Shown here piece after piece: positions 7,494 through 14,815 of a DNA stretch of 38,713 nucleotides. Below the pieces are notes generated by a model that was not told the origin of the DNA, did no database searches, and saw only the letters and a program-made list of their open reading frames with translations. The DNA is from Nostoc desertorum CM1-VF14. Its GTDB lineage: Bacteria; Cyanobacteriota; Cyanobacteriia; Cyanobacteriales; Nostocaceae. The stretch is from positions 1 through 38,713 of the forward strand of contig JAHHHR010000068.1 of assembly GCA_019359245.1 (NCBI GenBank). The letters run 5' to 3'. Within the stretch, counting starts at the first letter, position 1. Every line of letters starts with the position of its first letter. The translations under genes were made by a program, and so were the position numbers.

Positions 7494-7982
7494 TCATTGC
7501 CTAGGAGGAGGAATAATCTCGATGCCGTACTTAGGTGAAGTGGTGAGAATTTTATCTAAGTCTTCAGGACTCAATGGTGGGGCAGATGCAATTTGACCAT
7601 TCACCGCCTTTCCAACTTCGGCAATAAATTTCTCAAATCCAGCAGGTGTTACCCAAACTAACAGTTTGGCAGGTACAGAGGTCGTATTAGTAAATCGATG
7701 AAGCTGACCTTTGGGCGAATGGAGGAAGGTTCCAGCCGTTGCAACAAGGGTGCGATCATCAAGCTGGAATTCAATCTCTCCATCTTGAACATAAAATGAT
7801 TCATTTTCTCGGCTGTGCCGATGGGGAGGCGTACCGCCACCAGGTGCAACGATTACCTCACAAAGTGCATAGGCTTCTCCTGTCTCTTCACCAATTGCTT
7901 TGAAGGTATAAAGGTCTTGACCAAAGTAGTAAGAACGACCTTGATCCGGTTGAACAAAAAGTCCGTTTTGATGAATTGTCAT
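7494..7982 (-). CDS. Cupin-domain protein
   Basis: The 162-residue protein carries both cupin motifs. Motif 1 is GGGTPPHRHSRENESFYVQDG, giving metal ligands H54, H56 and E61; motif 2 is AGTFLHSPKGQLHRFTN with H95. A conserved tail (SPEDLDKILTTSPKYGIEI) follows the barrel. This subgroup resembles quercetin-2,3-dioxygenase-like cupins, which oxidise or bind small organic molecules with a divalent metal; its substrate is not known. AAAGGAG precedes the ATG. The stop codon lies inside the target duplication of a MITE. A fragment of a related cupin, only the tail, remains at 14663-14815. Confidence 0.88.
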   Translation of the reverse strand: MTIHQNGLFVQPDQGRSYYFGQDLYTFKAIGEETGEAYALCEVIVAPGGGTPPHRHSRENESFYVQDGEIEFQLDDRTLVATAGTFLHSPKGQLHRFTNTTSVPAKLLVWVTPAGFEKFIAEVGKAVNGQIASAPPLSPEDLDKILTTSPKYGIEIIPPPRQ

Positions 7983-8237
7983 TGCAACTACTCTCCTTTT
8001 TTAGTTAGGTTTCGTGCCTTAAGCAATCTACAAAATCCTTACCTTTAATTCTATTTACCTATTTACCGCTGGAAATAATCGCGCCAACTTCGGGGTAAAG
8101 CTTCAAATTGAGCAGTGCATTAAAGTAACTCTGGAACTCTGGATTGCACTGCTTACACACATAAAGTTGAGTGATATCGGCAACCGTGATAAATATACCT
8201 AGCGGCAGTTTTGTGTCAGGTAATTTTGCAACCAAAT

Positions 8238-8987
8238 TCAAACTTGTGCCATACCACCATCGACGAACAGTTCGATACCATTCACAAAGCTGCTGTCATC
8301 CGAGGCAAGGAAAACAACCGCTTTGGCAATCTCATCCGGTGTGCCTACTCTGCCCAGGGGGATAGTGATGGCTTGGCTGTTCACGAATTCCTGCACCTGC
8401 TCATCACTCAGTCCCAAGTGATTGTAGGCAGTAGTAGGAACCACACCAGGACTAACGGCGTTAACCCGGATTTTGCGCTCTTTGAGGTCGAGTGTCCAAT
8501 TGCGAGCAAACGAGCGCACGGCGGCTTTGGTAGCGCTGTAAACACTAAAGGCTGGGGTGCCCACGGTAGAAGCAGTCGAGGCATTCAGAATGATGGAAGC
8601 GCCCTCTGGCAACAAGGGCAGTGCCTTCTGCACAGTGAACAGCAGACCTTTGACATTAGTGTTGAACGTTTTGTCAAAGTGTTCTTCGGTGATTTCGCCG
8701 AGTGGGGCGAGTCCTCCACCGCCAGCATTGGCGAAGATTACATCGAGGTGTCCTTGCTCTTGCTTGATTGTAGCGAACAGGCGATCAAGGTCTGCTAAAT
8801 TGGAGGCATCACTTTGAACACCTGTGACGTTTTTACCAATCACTTCCACAGCGGCATCCAGTTCAGTTTGGCGACGACCCGTGATGAAGACGTAGGCACT
8901 TTCGGCGACAAAGCGCTTGGCAGTGGCAAGACCGATACCGCTGGTGCCACCAGTAACAAGACTGACTTTTCCTTCTAGTTTTTTCAT
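8238..8987 (-). CDS. SDR family NAD(P)-dependent oxidoreductase
   Basis: A complete 249-residue classical SDR. It has TGGTSGIG at 12-19 for dinucleotide binding, NAG at 87-89, the catalytic serine in NASTAS, and YSATK with Y150 and K154, then the family's VSPG and the C-terminal FVDGG. R38/R39 after the second strand (ITGRRQ) suggest a preference for NADP(H), which is inference. AGGACTCATC precedes the ATG. Its 5' leader and first 36 codons are duplicated at 14365-14528, where the gene is broken off. It lies between a cupin and an RclA-like reductase, all on the same strand and closely spaced, so co-transcription is likely. Confidence 0.94.
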   Translation of the reverse strand: MKKLEGKVSLVTGGTSGIGLATAKRFVAESAYVFITGRRQTELDAAVEVIGKNVTGVQSDASNLADLDRLFATIKQEQGHLDVIFANAGGGGLAPLGEITEEHFDKTFNTNVKGLLFTVQKALPLLPEGASIILNASTASTVGTPAFSVYSATKAAVRSFARNWTLDLKERKIRVNAVSPGVVPTTAYNHLGLSDEQVQEFVNSQAITIPLGRVGTPDEIAKAVVFLASDDSSFVNGIELFVDGGMAQV

Positions 8988-9059
8988 GATGAGTCCTATG
9001 GGTGTTGAGGGCTGAAAGAGTTGGTGTAAAGAATTATGAGGTGTCTGTGCTTGCTACCT

Positions 9060-10448
9060 TTACACGTTTGAAAACAGCATATTTAATCCTTCAGTCATCG
9101 TGGGATGAGTCAAAATTCCATCGCGCAGAACGGTATAGGGCATCTGAGCTTGCATCACCATTTGCACTGTCGAAATTATTTCACCTGCTTCATGGCACAA
9201 GAGTGAACAACCGAGAATACGACCCGTCTCGGTATCCACGATCGCCTTCATCAGTCCATCGGTTTGACTTTGTGTTACCGCTCGCATAATGTCTTTTGCA
9301 TCTAGCTTCGCCACTCGAATGGCATACCCTTGTTGCTGCGCTTCGGTTTCGGTCAGACCTATATGAGCCAGTTCTGGGTCGATGAAAAGACAGGATGGTA
9401 CCAAGCGACCTTGTGTACTGCGGTTGCCGCCATCAATCAGATTCGCTTTGACAATCCGATAATCGTCCAGTGCCACATGGGTATATTGCGGTCCCCCATT
9501 GATATCGCCTAACGCCCAGATATTCAGTACGTTCGTCTCTAGGCGCTCATTGACTGGAATGAATCCCCGTGCATCAGTTGCCACACCAGCAGCGGCTAGA
9601 TTTAAGGTATCGGTGGTTGGCGCACGACCGACGGCTATTAGCAAATGCGAACCTTCAAGGCTGATCTCACGATCGCCAACTTGAATCAGAAGTTTAGTTG
9701 CATTGTTAGAGCGATCAATCCTTAATACCTTCGCTTTCAGCAAGAATTCAATGCCGTCTCGTTCTAAGAGTGTTTGAACGGCGATCGCAATATCTGGATC
9801 GTGCTGTGATAGGATTTGCTTACTCTGCCCAATGACAGTGACGCGAGAGCCAAAGCGCCGAAACATTTGGGCAAACTCCAACCCAATGTAGCCACTCCCA
9901 AGCACGATCAGATGCTCCGGCAACTCTTCCAATTCCATGATCGATTCGCTGGTCAAAAACCCAGCTTCTTTGAGTCCCGGCACCGATGGAATCAATGGTC
10001 GTGTGCCTGTATTAATAAACAATCGTTCTGCGGTGACTAGGCGAGTCGTTCCTTCATTTGTTGCCACTTCAATCGTTTTAGGTGCGACAAAGCGAGCAGT
10101 GCCAATGATCAGATCGTCCCCCAATGCGGTGTGTAAGTTGTTAAGATTTATTGGTCGCAGGGACTGCACGACCGATCGTTTGCGCCCAATCACTGCCGCC
10201 AAATCAACCGTGGGCGGTGCCGTGTTGATGCCATAGGCAGCGCTGTTTCGCACAGTATTTGCCACCTCTGCACTTGCCACCATCGTTTTGCTGGGAATGC
10301 AGGCAATATTAGGGCACGAGCCACCAATCATATTTAAGCTACGTTCCACCAGAGCGGTTTTGCGTCCGTCCGCGACTAGTGCAGGTGCCAGGGTTTTACC
10401 CGCTTTGCCACCGCCGATAATAATGTCGTCGTAGTATTGGGTATCCAT
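9060..10448 (-). CDS. RclA/mercuric reductase-like flavin disulfide oxidoreductase
   Basis: This FAD-dependent pyridine nucleotide-disulfide reductase has 462 residues from the ATG at 10448; the ATG two codons earlier is too close to AAAGGAG. The FAD motif is IIIGGGKAGKT. The redox-active disulfide is in GGSCPNIACIPSKT (C45 and C50). The NAD(P) site is VLGSGYIGLEFAQM, the second FAD contact ALGDINGGPQYTH, and the dimer interface ends LTHPTMTEGLNMLF. The last part and the overall layout match RclA (YkgC), which protects against reactive chlorine species and reduces metals, better than dihydrolipoamide dehydrogenase. No mercury-specific C-terminal cysteine pair is present. Likely cytosolic stress protection. 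Confidence 0.88.
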   Translation of the reverse strand: MDTQYYDDIIIGGGKAGKTLAPALVADGRKTALVERSLNMIGGSCPNIACIPSKTMVASAEVANTVRNSAAYGINTAPPTVDLAAVIGRKRSVVQSLRPINLNNLHTALGDDLIIGTARFVAPKTIEVATNEGTTRLVTAERLFINTGTRPLIPSVPGLKEAGFLTSESIMELEELPEHLIVLGSGYIGLEFAQMFRRFGSRVTVIGQSKQILSQHDPDIAIAVQTLLERDGIEFLLKAKVLRIDRSNNATKLLIQVGDREISLEGSHLLIAVGRAPTTDTLNLAAAGVATDARGFIPVNERLETNVLNIWALGDINGGPQYTHVALDDYRIVKANLIDGGNRSTQGRLVPSCLFIDPELAHIGLTETEAQQQGYAIRVAKLDAKDIMRAVTQSQTDGLMKAIVDTETGRILGCSLLCHEAGEIISTVQMVMQAQMPYTVLRDGILTHPTMTEGLNMLFSNV

Positions 10449-10471
10449 TTCCATCTCCTTTGCGTTTGACG

Positions 10472-11284
10472 TTACTTCACAGTAGAGCTTGCTGCTTCAA
10501 CAATCAGGTTGGCAACCTTTCTTGGATGAGAGATAAAGGGCACATGGCTTGCTTTGATCTCAGTTGTTTTAGCACCGATTCGCTTTGCCATGAATCGCTC
10601 AAGCTCAGGGTTAATTGCCTGGTCTTCCTGAGCCACGAGGTACCATGAGGGAATCGTCTTCCAAGCTGCGCTTTCCACTGATTGGTCAAAGACCGCCTTG
10701 GCGGGTGGCTTCTGCGTCGCTGCCATCACCCGCGCCTCGACTATCGATACGTCTTTAGCAAAGACCTCGTGAAACTTTTCACGATCAATGTAGAGAAACC
10801 CTGCTGTATCAGCTACAAGTGCTTTGCTGAGTGGAGGGGGAGCATATCTGCCACTTAACTCGCTAATCGTTTCGCCTGGTTCTGGTGCAAAACCAGCGAT
10901 ATAAACCAATGCTTTCACTCGCGGTTTGCCAGCCGCCGCAGCTGTGATCACGTTTCCACCATAGGAGTGTCCGACCACAACAACGGGTCTCCGTTGGGCA
11001 TCAATCACCCGCTTGGTTGTGGCAATGTCGTCTGACAAAGAAGTAAGCGGATTTTGCACAGCGGTCACTGTATAGCCATCCTGTTGTAAAAGCGGAATGA
11101 TATGTTGCCAGGATGTAGCATCGGCATTGGTACCATGAACAAGAACGATCGAAGGTTTAGAGTTGGACGCTTGGGGTAATTTCTTAAAAATGGCTGATGC
11201 TGGATGCATCCATACCATAACAACAACACTAAATGCAAGTAGTAACAGCAAAAATCTTTGAACTTTTTTCCATGTAAAAATCAT
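10472..11284 (-). CDS. Exported alpha/beta hydrolase
   Basis: The ATG at 11284 gives 270 residues with a basic start and a hydrophobic segment (FLLLLLAFSVVVMVWMHPASA), a good signal peptide or anchor. A longer frame from 11413 adds 43 residues that only displace it. The hydrolase core follows: IVLVHGTNADATSW as oxyanion loop, GHSYGG with the nucleophile S107, QEDQAINP with the acid, and ASHVPFISHP with the catalytic histidine. The short alpha/beta core without a lid resembles esterases of the EstB/salicylate-esterase-like type, but the substrate is open. It lies 23 bases upstream of the RclA-like gene, so the two are probably in one operon. Confidence 0.85.
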   Translation of the reverse strand: MIFTWKKVQRFLLLLLAFSVVVMVWMHPASAIFKKLPQASNSKPSIVLVHGTNADATSWQHIIPLLQQDGYTVTAVQNPLTSLSDDIATTKRVIDAQRRPVVVVGHSYGGNVITAAAAGKPRVKALVYIAGFAPEPGETISELSGRYAPPPLSKALVADTAGFLYIDREKFHEVFAKDVSIVEARVMAATQKPPAKAVFDQSVESAAWKTIPSWYLVAQEDQAINPELERFMAKRIGAKTTEIKASHVPFISHPRKVANLIVEAASSTVK

Positions 11285-11402
11285 CCTTGTTGTCACCTCT
11301 ATATTCCTGCTGAACAGATAATGGCAAAATGAGTCATAAGTCAAGCAAAAAGATATAAACTGGCAAGCGATCACATGTAACAGTTGCGTAAGTCCTGAGT
11401 TT

Positions 11403-11966
11403 TTACTTGGCAAACAATTCTTTACCTGCTAAAGCAGCAGCCACTCGTGCTACATTTGCGCCATGATATTTGGCAGCTTCCAGCCTTTGTTCAGTAACGC
11501 CTGTCTGCTCCATATTTTCTCCTGCTGAACGCCCATAGGGACCCCATTGCAGACCGCCAAGAGGATATCCTGGTGTGATTTTGGGTAAAGGTACCATCAC
11601 CATTCCCAGTTCAGCAAAGTTATTTAGCAGTGCCAGCATGGTTAGTTCAGCGCCACCACCTGTATTGCCGTAACCGCCACCAGTTGCAAAGACAGCACCC
11701 ACCTTCCCAATGAGGCTATCTTTAATCCAAAGAGGACCGCAAACCTGATCGATAAATTTTTTCACGTGCCAATCTGGACTCCCCATGTGTACAGGGGAAC
11801 CAACAATGACAGCATCACTGGCGATTACATCATCTTCAGTAACATCCTCAGCAAACTTTACCTCCACTTCAGTACCTGGAACTGATGTCACACCAGAAGC
11901 GATCGCTTCTGCCATCTTCTCTGTATTGCCGTAATCTGTTGCGTAAACAATTAAGACTTTTGTCAC
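11403..11966 (-). CDS. WrbA-like flavodoxin-fold NAD(P)H:quinone oxidoreductase
   Basis: The 187-residue protein starts MTKVLIVYATDYGNTEKMAE, the FMN phosphate loop of the flavodoxin fold. IVGSPVHMGSPDWHVKKF and FATGGGYGNTGGGAELTML are the isoalloxazine-binding loops, and the second is the hallmark of the WrbA group. WrbA-type enzymes reduce quinones by two electrons and so avoid semiquinone radicals, which fits a neighbourhood with a ring-cleavage dioxygenase. At 187 residues it is close to the family length (about 200). It is upstream of the exported hydrolase with a 118-base gap. I give no symbol because cyanobacterial paralogues are many. Confidence 0.88.
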   Translation of the reverse strand: MTKVLIVYATDYGNTEKMAEAIASGVTSVPGTEVEVKFAEDVTEDDVIASDAVIVGSPVHMGSPDWHVKKFIDQVCGPLWIKDSLIGKVGAVFATGGGYGNTGGGAELTMLALLNNFAELGMVMVPLPKITPGYPLGGLQWGPYGRSAGENMEQTGVTEQRLEAAKYHGANVARVAAALAGKELFAK

Positions 11967-12028
11967 TTTTTACCTCACATTTGTTGAAGTTGACAGATGT
12001 TTGTGCATCAAATTGCATTTAAGTCCCG

Positions 12029-12273
12029 CTACCCTAAATGCTTTTTTAAGAACGCCAACGTGTGATCGCCCCCTAATTCTGCGGCTTCTTGGCGATAAGC
12101 GGAACTACCCACGCGACTAAACCCGTATCGGCAAGCGCAGGGATCAGATTGCGGAACATGTGAGATGAGGTCGGGAAGCCATGCAACAGCAAAATTGTTG
12201 GATTTTCGCGGGAGCCAGCTTCTCGATAAAAGATATCTAAACCATCAATCGCGATCGTGCGATATGTGGTCAT
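12029..12273 (-). pseudogene. Chimeric remnant of two alpha/beta hydrolase genes
   Basis: From the ATG at 12273 the frame gives MTTYRTIAIDGLDIFYREAG, then TILLLHGFPTSSHMFRNLIP, the N-terminal 60 residues of a haloalkane dehalogenase-like hydrolase. After ALAD the match stops abruptly and the frame ends at 12073. In another frame the following bases encode AYRQEAAELGGDHTLAFLKK, ending HLG and a stop at 12029-12031; this resembles the C-terminus of dienelactone hydrolase-family proteins (EAA...W.RTLAFF..HL). So the start of one hydrolase seems joined to the end of another, with about 150-200 residues missing. No catalytic serine remains, so the product cannot be active. Confidence 0.75.
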
Positions 12274-12314
12274 GATTTTATTCCTTATAGTTTTATAGGT
12301 GGTGAAATTAGTAA

Positions 12315-12779
12315 TTAAATACGCTCCCATACCAACTCGAAAACCTTCTCAACACCATCACTCAAAACTGGTGTTGTCAAGAGCGTCACTCGGTTCTCAC
12401 TCAGAGTAAAGGTACGAACTAACGCTGTACCAACCCGATTAGGAATCGATGCAATTTCGATCTGGTGAGTTACTGTGTTGCCACTCAATGTATAAGTTCC
12501 AGCGTAAGCATTGAATGTCGTGAATGCTTGAGCAAGCTCTTCAACAGGTAGAGATTGCATCTGTGGACTCAGCGGCGATTGAACCTCTTGACTTAGCGGT
12601 GGGCGATCACTTCTAGAAAACATCACCATCATGTGACCATCTAACGTGTAAGTGATGTAGCCAACAGCATGAGTACCATACACATCTGAAGTCACCCTTC
12701 CATCAGCGTGAATAGCAGTTGCAGAAATTAACTTCCAAATGTCAATGAGCGGATTGTTCTGGGTTGATGGTGTAGACAT
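12315..12779 (-). CDS. Lipocalin-like domain protein
   Basis: The 154-residue protein has the pattern of the lipocalin-like (Lipocalin_5) family: LIDIWKLISATAI at the start, VGYITYTLDGHMMVMFSRSDRPP, AYAGTYTLSGNTVTHQIEIA and a final RVTLLTTPV. Such proteins form one eight-stranded barrel and are thought to bind small hydrophobic molecules; no enzyme activity is known. There is no signal peptide, so it should be cytosolic. It lies just downstream of the dioxygenase gene with a 19-bp-stem hairpin between them, and 41 bases upstream of the hydrolase remnant. Confidence 0.8.
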   Translation of the reverse strand: MSTPSTQNNPLIDIWKLISATAIHADGRVTSDVYGTHAVGYITYTLDGHMMVMFSRSDRPPLSQEVQSPLSPQMQSLPVEELAQAFTTFNAYAGTYTLSGNTVTHQIEIASIPNRVGTALVRTFTLSENRVTLLTTPVLSDGVEKVFELVWERI

Positions 12780-12812
12780 AATGTTTAGCCGTTGCTTTAG
12801 GGAGATCCAATA

Positions 12813-12912
12813 AATAAATCAGCCCAGCCGTCGCTTTCGCCTTGAGGGCTTTCATCGCCTAGATATCTCGGTTTTGCCAAAAATATTATTGATACGGCTG
12901 GGCTGATTTATT
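12813..12912. promoter_or_regulatory. Long-loop stem-loop between dioxygenase and lipocalin-like genes
   Basis: Bases 12813-12831 (AATAAATCAGCCCAGCCGT) and 12894-12912 form a perfect 19-bp inverted repeat around a 62-base loop. It starts 14 bases after the dioxygenase stop and ends 34 bases before the lipocalin-like start. It could weaken or end dioxygenase transcription, or control the next gene. It shares the inner arm CCAGCCGT with the stem-loop at 3143-3213, and CTAGAT in the loop. Confidence 0.55.
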
Positions 12913-12925
12913 CTTGGCAAGTGCT

Positions 12926-13813
12926 TTATGATTCTCCGCTACAAAGGGTAACGGGTTTTAACACAAAATCAAATTCCGTTGTGTAAAATGGTTTACTTTG
13001 ATTTCGTGCCTTGAGTTCTTCCGGTGATTCGTGCTTTTGTAATTTAACGATCGCCGATCGCACTGCAAAGGTTGTATCTGAATCCAGGTGAGGATCGCCA
13101 GCAATAAAAATTTGTGTGGTTAGCGAAGTGTACTCTGGGGCAGTGACTTTAAAATGGATATGAGCCGCCCGCCAGCTATGCCGTCCTAGTAATCGCAGTA
13201 ACTCCCCAGATGGTCCACTAACTGGCACGCTGTAACCTAGTGGCACAACGGTTTCAAAGGTATACTTGCCACTGGCGCTTGTTTTCAAACGTCCCCGAAA
13301 GTTCCCCTGCGGCACAGATGGATCTTGGATATCATATAATCCTTTGGAATTGGGTTGCCAAACATCAATCACAGCATTAGCGATCGGTTGACCATTCAAA
13401 TTTAAAACCCTGCCTGACAGGAAAAGTGTGTCGCCTTCTGGATCAATGCCTAAGCGCTCGCCCATCTGTCGTTCTGGTGCATTCGCTAAAAACAATGGTC
13501 CTTCTAAATTGCTTTCTGTACCGCCATGAGCATCATCCAGCAGTTCTACCAACTCTGAGATCCCTAGTAAATCTGTCAACAGATGGATCTCTCCAGTGGG
13601 AATCTCCTGAGTATGATGACTTACCTGGTTGAGAAAATTACGTCCCTGTTGCAATTCTGATTCAGTCAGATTCACCTCCCGCACAAAGTCATGCAAGTGT
13701 TGAACCAAGCTTGTGTAAATTTCATACAGTCGCGGGTGAGATTTGCCGTGATCGCCATGATTAATAACGGTTTGAGTGATCGTGTCAAGCGTGATTTTCT
13801 CGTTGATTGTCAT
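12926..13813 (-). CDS. Intradiol ring-cleavage dioxygenase (catechol/hydroxyquinol 1,2-dioxygenase type)
   Basis: The ATG at 13813 is preceded by GGAG at a good distance and gives 295 residues; the frame opens 4 codons earlier at a TTG that contains the Shine-Dalgarno. The N-terminal 100 residues are the helical dimerisation domain (FVREVNLTESELQQGRNFL; LLDDAHGG). The catalytic barrel has the Fe(III) ligands in order: Y160 in KGLYDIQD, Y194 in VPLGYSVP, H218 and H220 in RAAHIHFKV. These enzymes open catechols between the two hydroxyls to give muconates. The helical linker places it with catechol or hydroxyquinol enzymes rather than protocatechuate dioxygenase. No muconate cycloisomerase is near, so the pathway is incomplete here. 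Confidence 0.93.
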   Translation of the reverse strand: MTINEKITLDTITQTVINHGDHGKSHPRLYEIYTSLVQHLHDFVREVNLTESELQQGRNFLNQVSHHTQEIPTGEIHLLTDLLGISELVELLDDAHGGTESNLEGPLFLANAPERQMGERLGIDPEGDTLFLSGRVLNLNGQPIANAVIDVWQPNSKGLYDIQDPSVPQGNFRGRLKTSASGKYTFETVVPLGYSVPVSGPSGELLRLLGRHSWRAAHIHFKVTAPEYTSLTTQIFIAGDPHLDSDTTFAVRSAIVKLQKHESPEELKARNQSKPFYTTEFDFVLKPVTLCSGES

Positions 13814-13925
13814 TGTCGTCTCCAAGTAAACAAGTTGTTTATTCGTAAATTATTGTTATTCATGGTGCAAAGTTCTGTTGCAATCTTGATCGCGCACCTG
13901 TTTGTGTAACATTTTGATTCTTCTG

Positions 13926-14282
13926 TTATTGACCATTAAGTTTGGCAGCGCCAAAAGTAGCATTGAACGCATAACACCAAATAACAACAGACTGATAATT
14001 TGCTAAATCTAGCCAGGATGGGATGGGGTAACGTTGCTTCCCAGTAAAGCTTTGTAGGCGGTCAAGCAGGAAAAGCTCTTGCTCTTTAATTGGAAAATCT
14101 GGAGGAATCGTAGAACCAATAACATCTTCAAGGCGATGGAGAACCACTCGTAAGTCAGGGCCAAGATCGGAAGTTTTAAAGTCTGGCTGCAACTCGACAA
14201 ATCGTTGCTCGGACTCTACTACAATCTGAACTGTTCCTTCGGTAGGATGTTCGCCAGAAACAAAAGTGCCAGATAAGTTCAT
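13926..14282 (-). CDS. DM13-domain protein
   Basis: From the ATG at 14282 the protein has 118 residues; an ATG at 14318 would add 12 residues, but only the inner one has an upstream GGAG, at somewhat long spacing. It starts MNLSGTFVSGEHPTEGTVQI, contains LGPDLRVVLHRLEDV and ends YQSVVIWCYAFNATFGAAKL. This is the DM13 domain, with its single conserved cysteine in the VxIWCxxFxxxFG motif. DM13 has been proposed to take part in redox reactions through that cysteine. No signal peptide is seen, although many relatives are exported. It lies upstream of the dioxygenase on the same strand. Confidence 0.82.
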   Translation of the reverse strand: MNLSGTFVSGEHPTEGTVQIVVESEQRFVELQPDFKTSDLGPDLRVVLHRLEDVIGSTIPPDFPIKEQELFLLDRLQSFTGKQRYPIPSWLDLANYQSVVIWCYAFNATFGAAKLNGQ

Positions 14283-14364
14283 AGTTGATAATTCTCCAGT
14301 TATCTTAATGAATTTCATATTTCATAACGTAATTGTGTTTTTCCTAAAGAAAGTCTGTCTGGGG

Positions 14365-14490
14365 TCACTTCAAATCACGACCCGTGATAAAGACATAGGC
14401 TCTTTCGGCGAGAAAGCGCTTGACAGTGGCAAGACCGATGCCGCTGGTACCGCCGGGGACAAAAGCGACTTTTCCTTCTAGTTTTTTCAT
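14365..14490 (-). pseudogene. 5' stub of an SDR gene, duplicate of the gene at 8238-8987
   Basis: The minus strand encodes 41 residues, MKKLEGKVAFVPGGTSGIGL and then ATVKRFLAERAYVFITGRD before a stop. Residues 1-37 match the intact SDR with only a few changes, one of which turns the conserved T of TGG into P. The leader is also shared: CATGATGAG and a nearby TTGAGGG-TGAAAGAGT block occur upstream of both. The match ends sharply after ITGR. This is a broken duplicate of the intact gene, or the remnant of a related gene. It cannot make an active enzyme. Confidence 0.88.
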
Positions 14491-14662
14491 GATGAGCAGC
14501 CCTGTGGTTGTTGAGGGATGAAAGAGTCATCCGCAATGGGTTGCGAAAATACGAGAATTACCCTCGATAGGCAGCATTTTTCACTCATGTGAAATCCAGG
14601 AAATGAAGAGATTGTCTCCTACCAAAATGATTTCTTGAGATATCTTTGTTCTCACGCAGCGT

Positions 14663-14815
14663 TTAATCGATAGCGGAGTCTGGAGGAAGAATAGTCAGAC
14701 CGTATTGGGGAGCCAGGGCGATCTTTTTTTGGATATCTGCATTCGTGACAGGGGGTGGCGGTGCAGTTGGATCATCAGCCGGAGTGCCAATTTCCATAAA
14801 AAACTGCTTAATTTC
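14663..14815 (-). pseudogene. C-terminal remnant of a cupin gene
   Basis: The frame encodes IKQFFMEIGTPADDPTAPPP, then VTNADIQKKIALAPQYGLTI and a stop. This parallels the tail of the intact cupin at 7494-7982 (FEKFIAEVGKAVNGQ ... PPLSPEDLDKILTTSPKYGIEI). The cupin barrel with its metal ligands is absent. Upstream, the frame runs into the 3' end of an alpha/beta hydrolase gene, whose stop at 14808 nearly coincides with the start of cupin similarity. The two were probably joined by a deletion. An internal ATG could start a 36-residue peptide, but nothing suggests that it is used. Confidence 0.7.

Noticed and set aside
8059..8241. 60-codon minus-strand frame after the SDR stop
   Set aside because: It starts only with TTG overlapping the SDR stop, is open upstream as a shadow of the SDR, and matches no family I know. 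The composition is not implausible, so a small gene cannot be fully excluded.
8211..8798. 195-codon plus-strand frame
   Set aside because: It lies antisense to the intact SDR gene with all its motifs.
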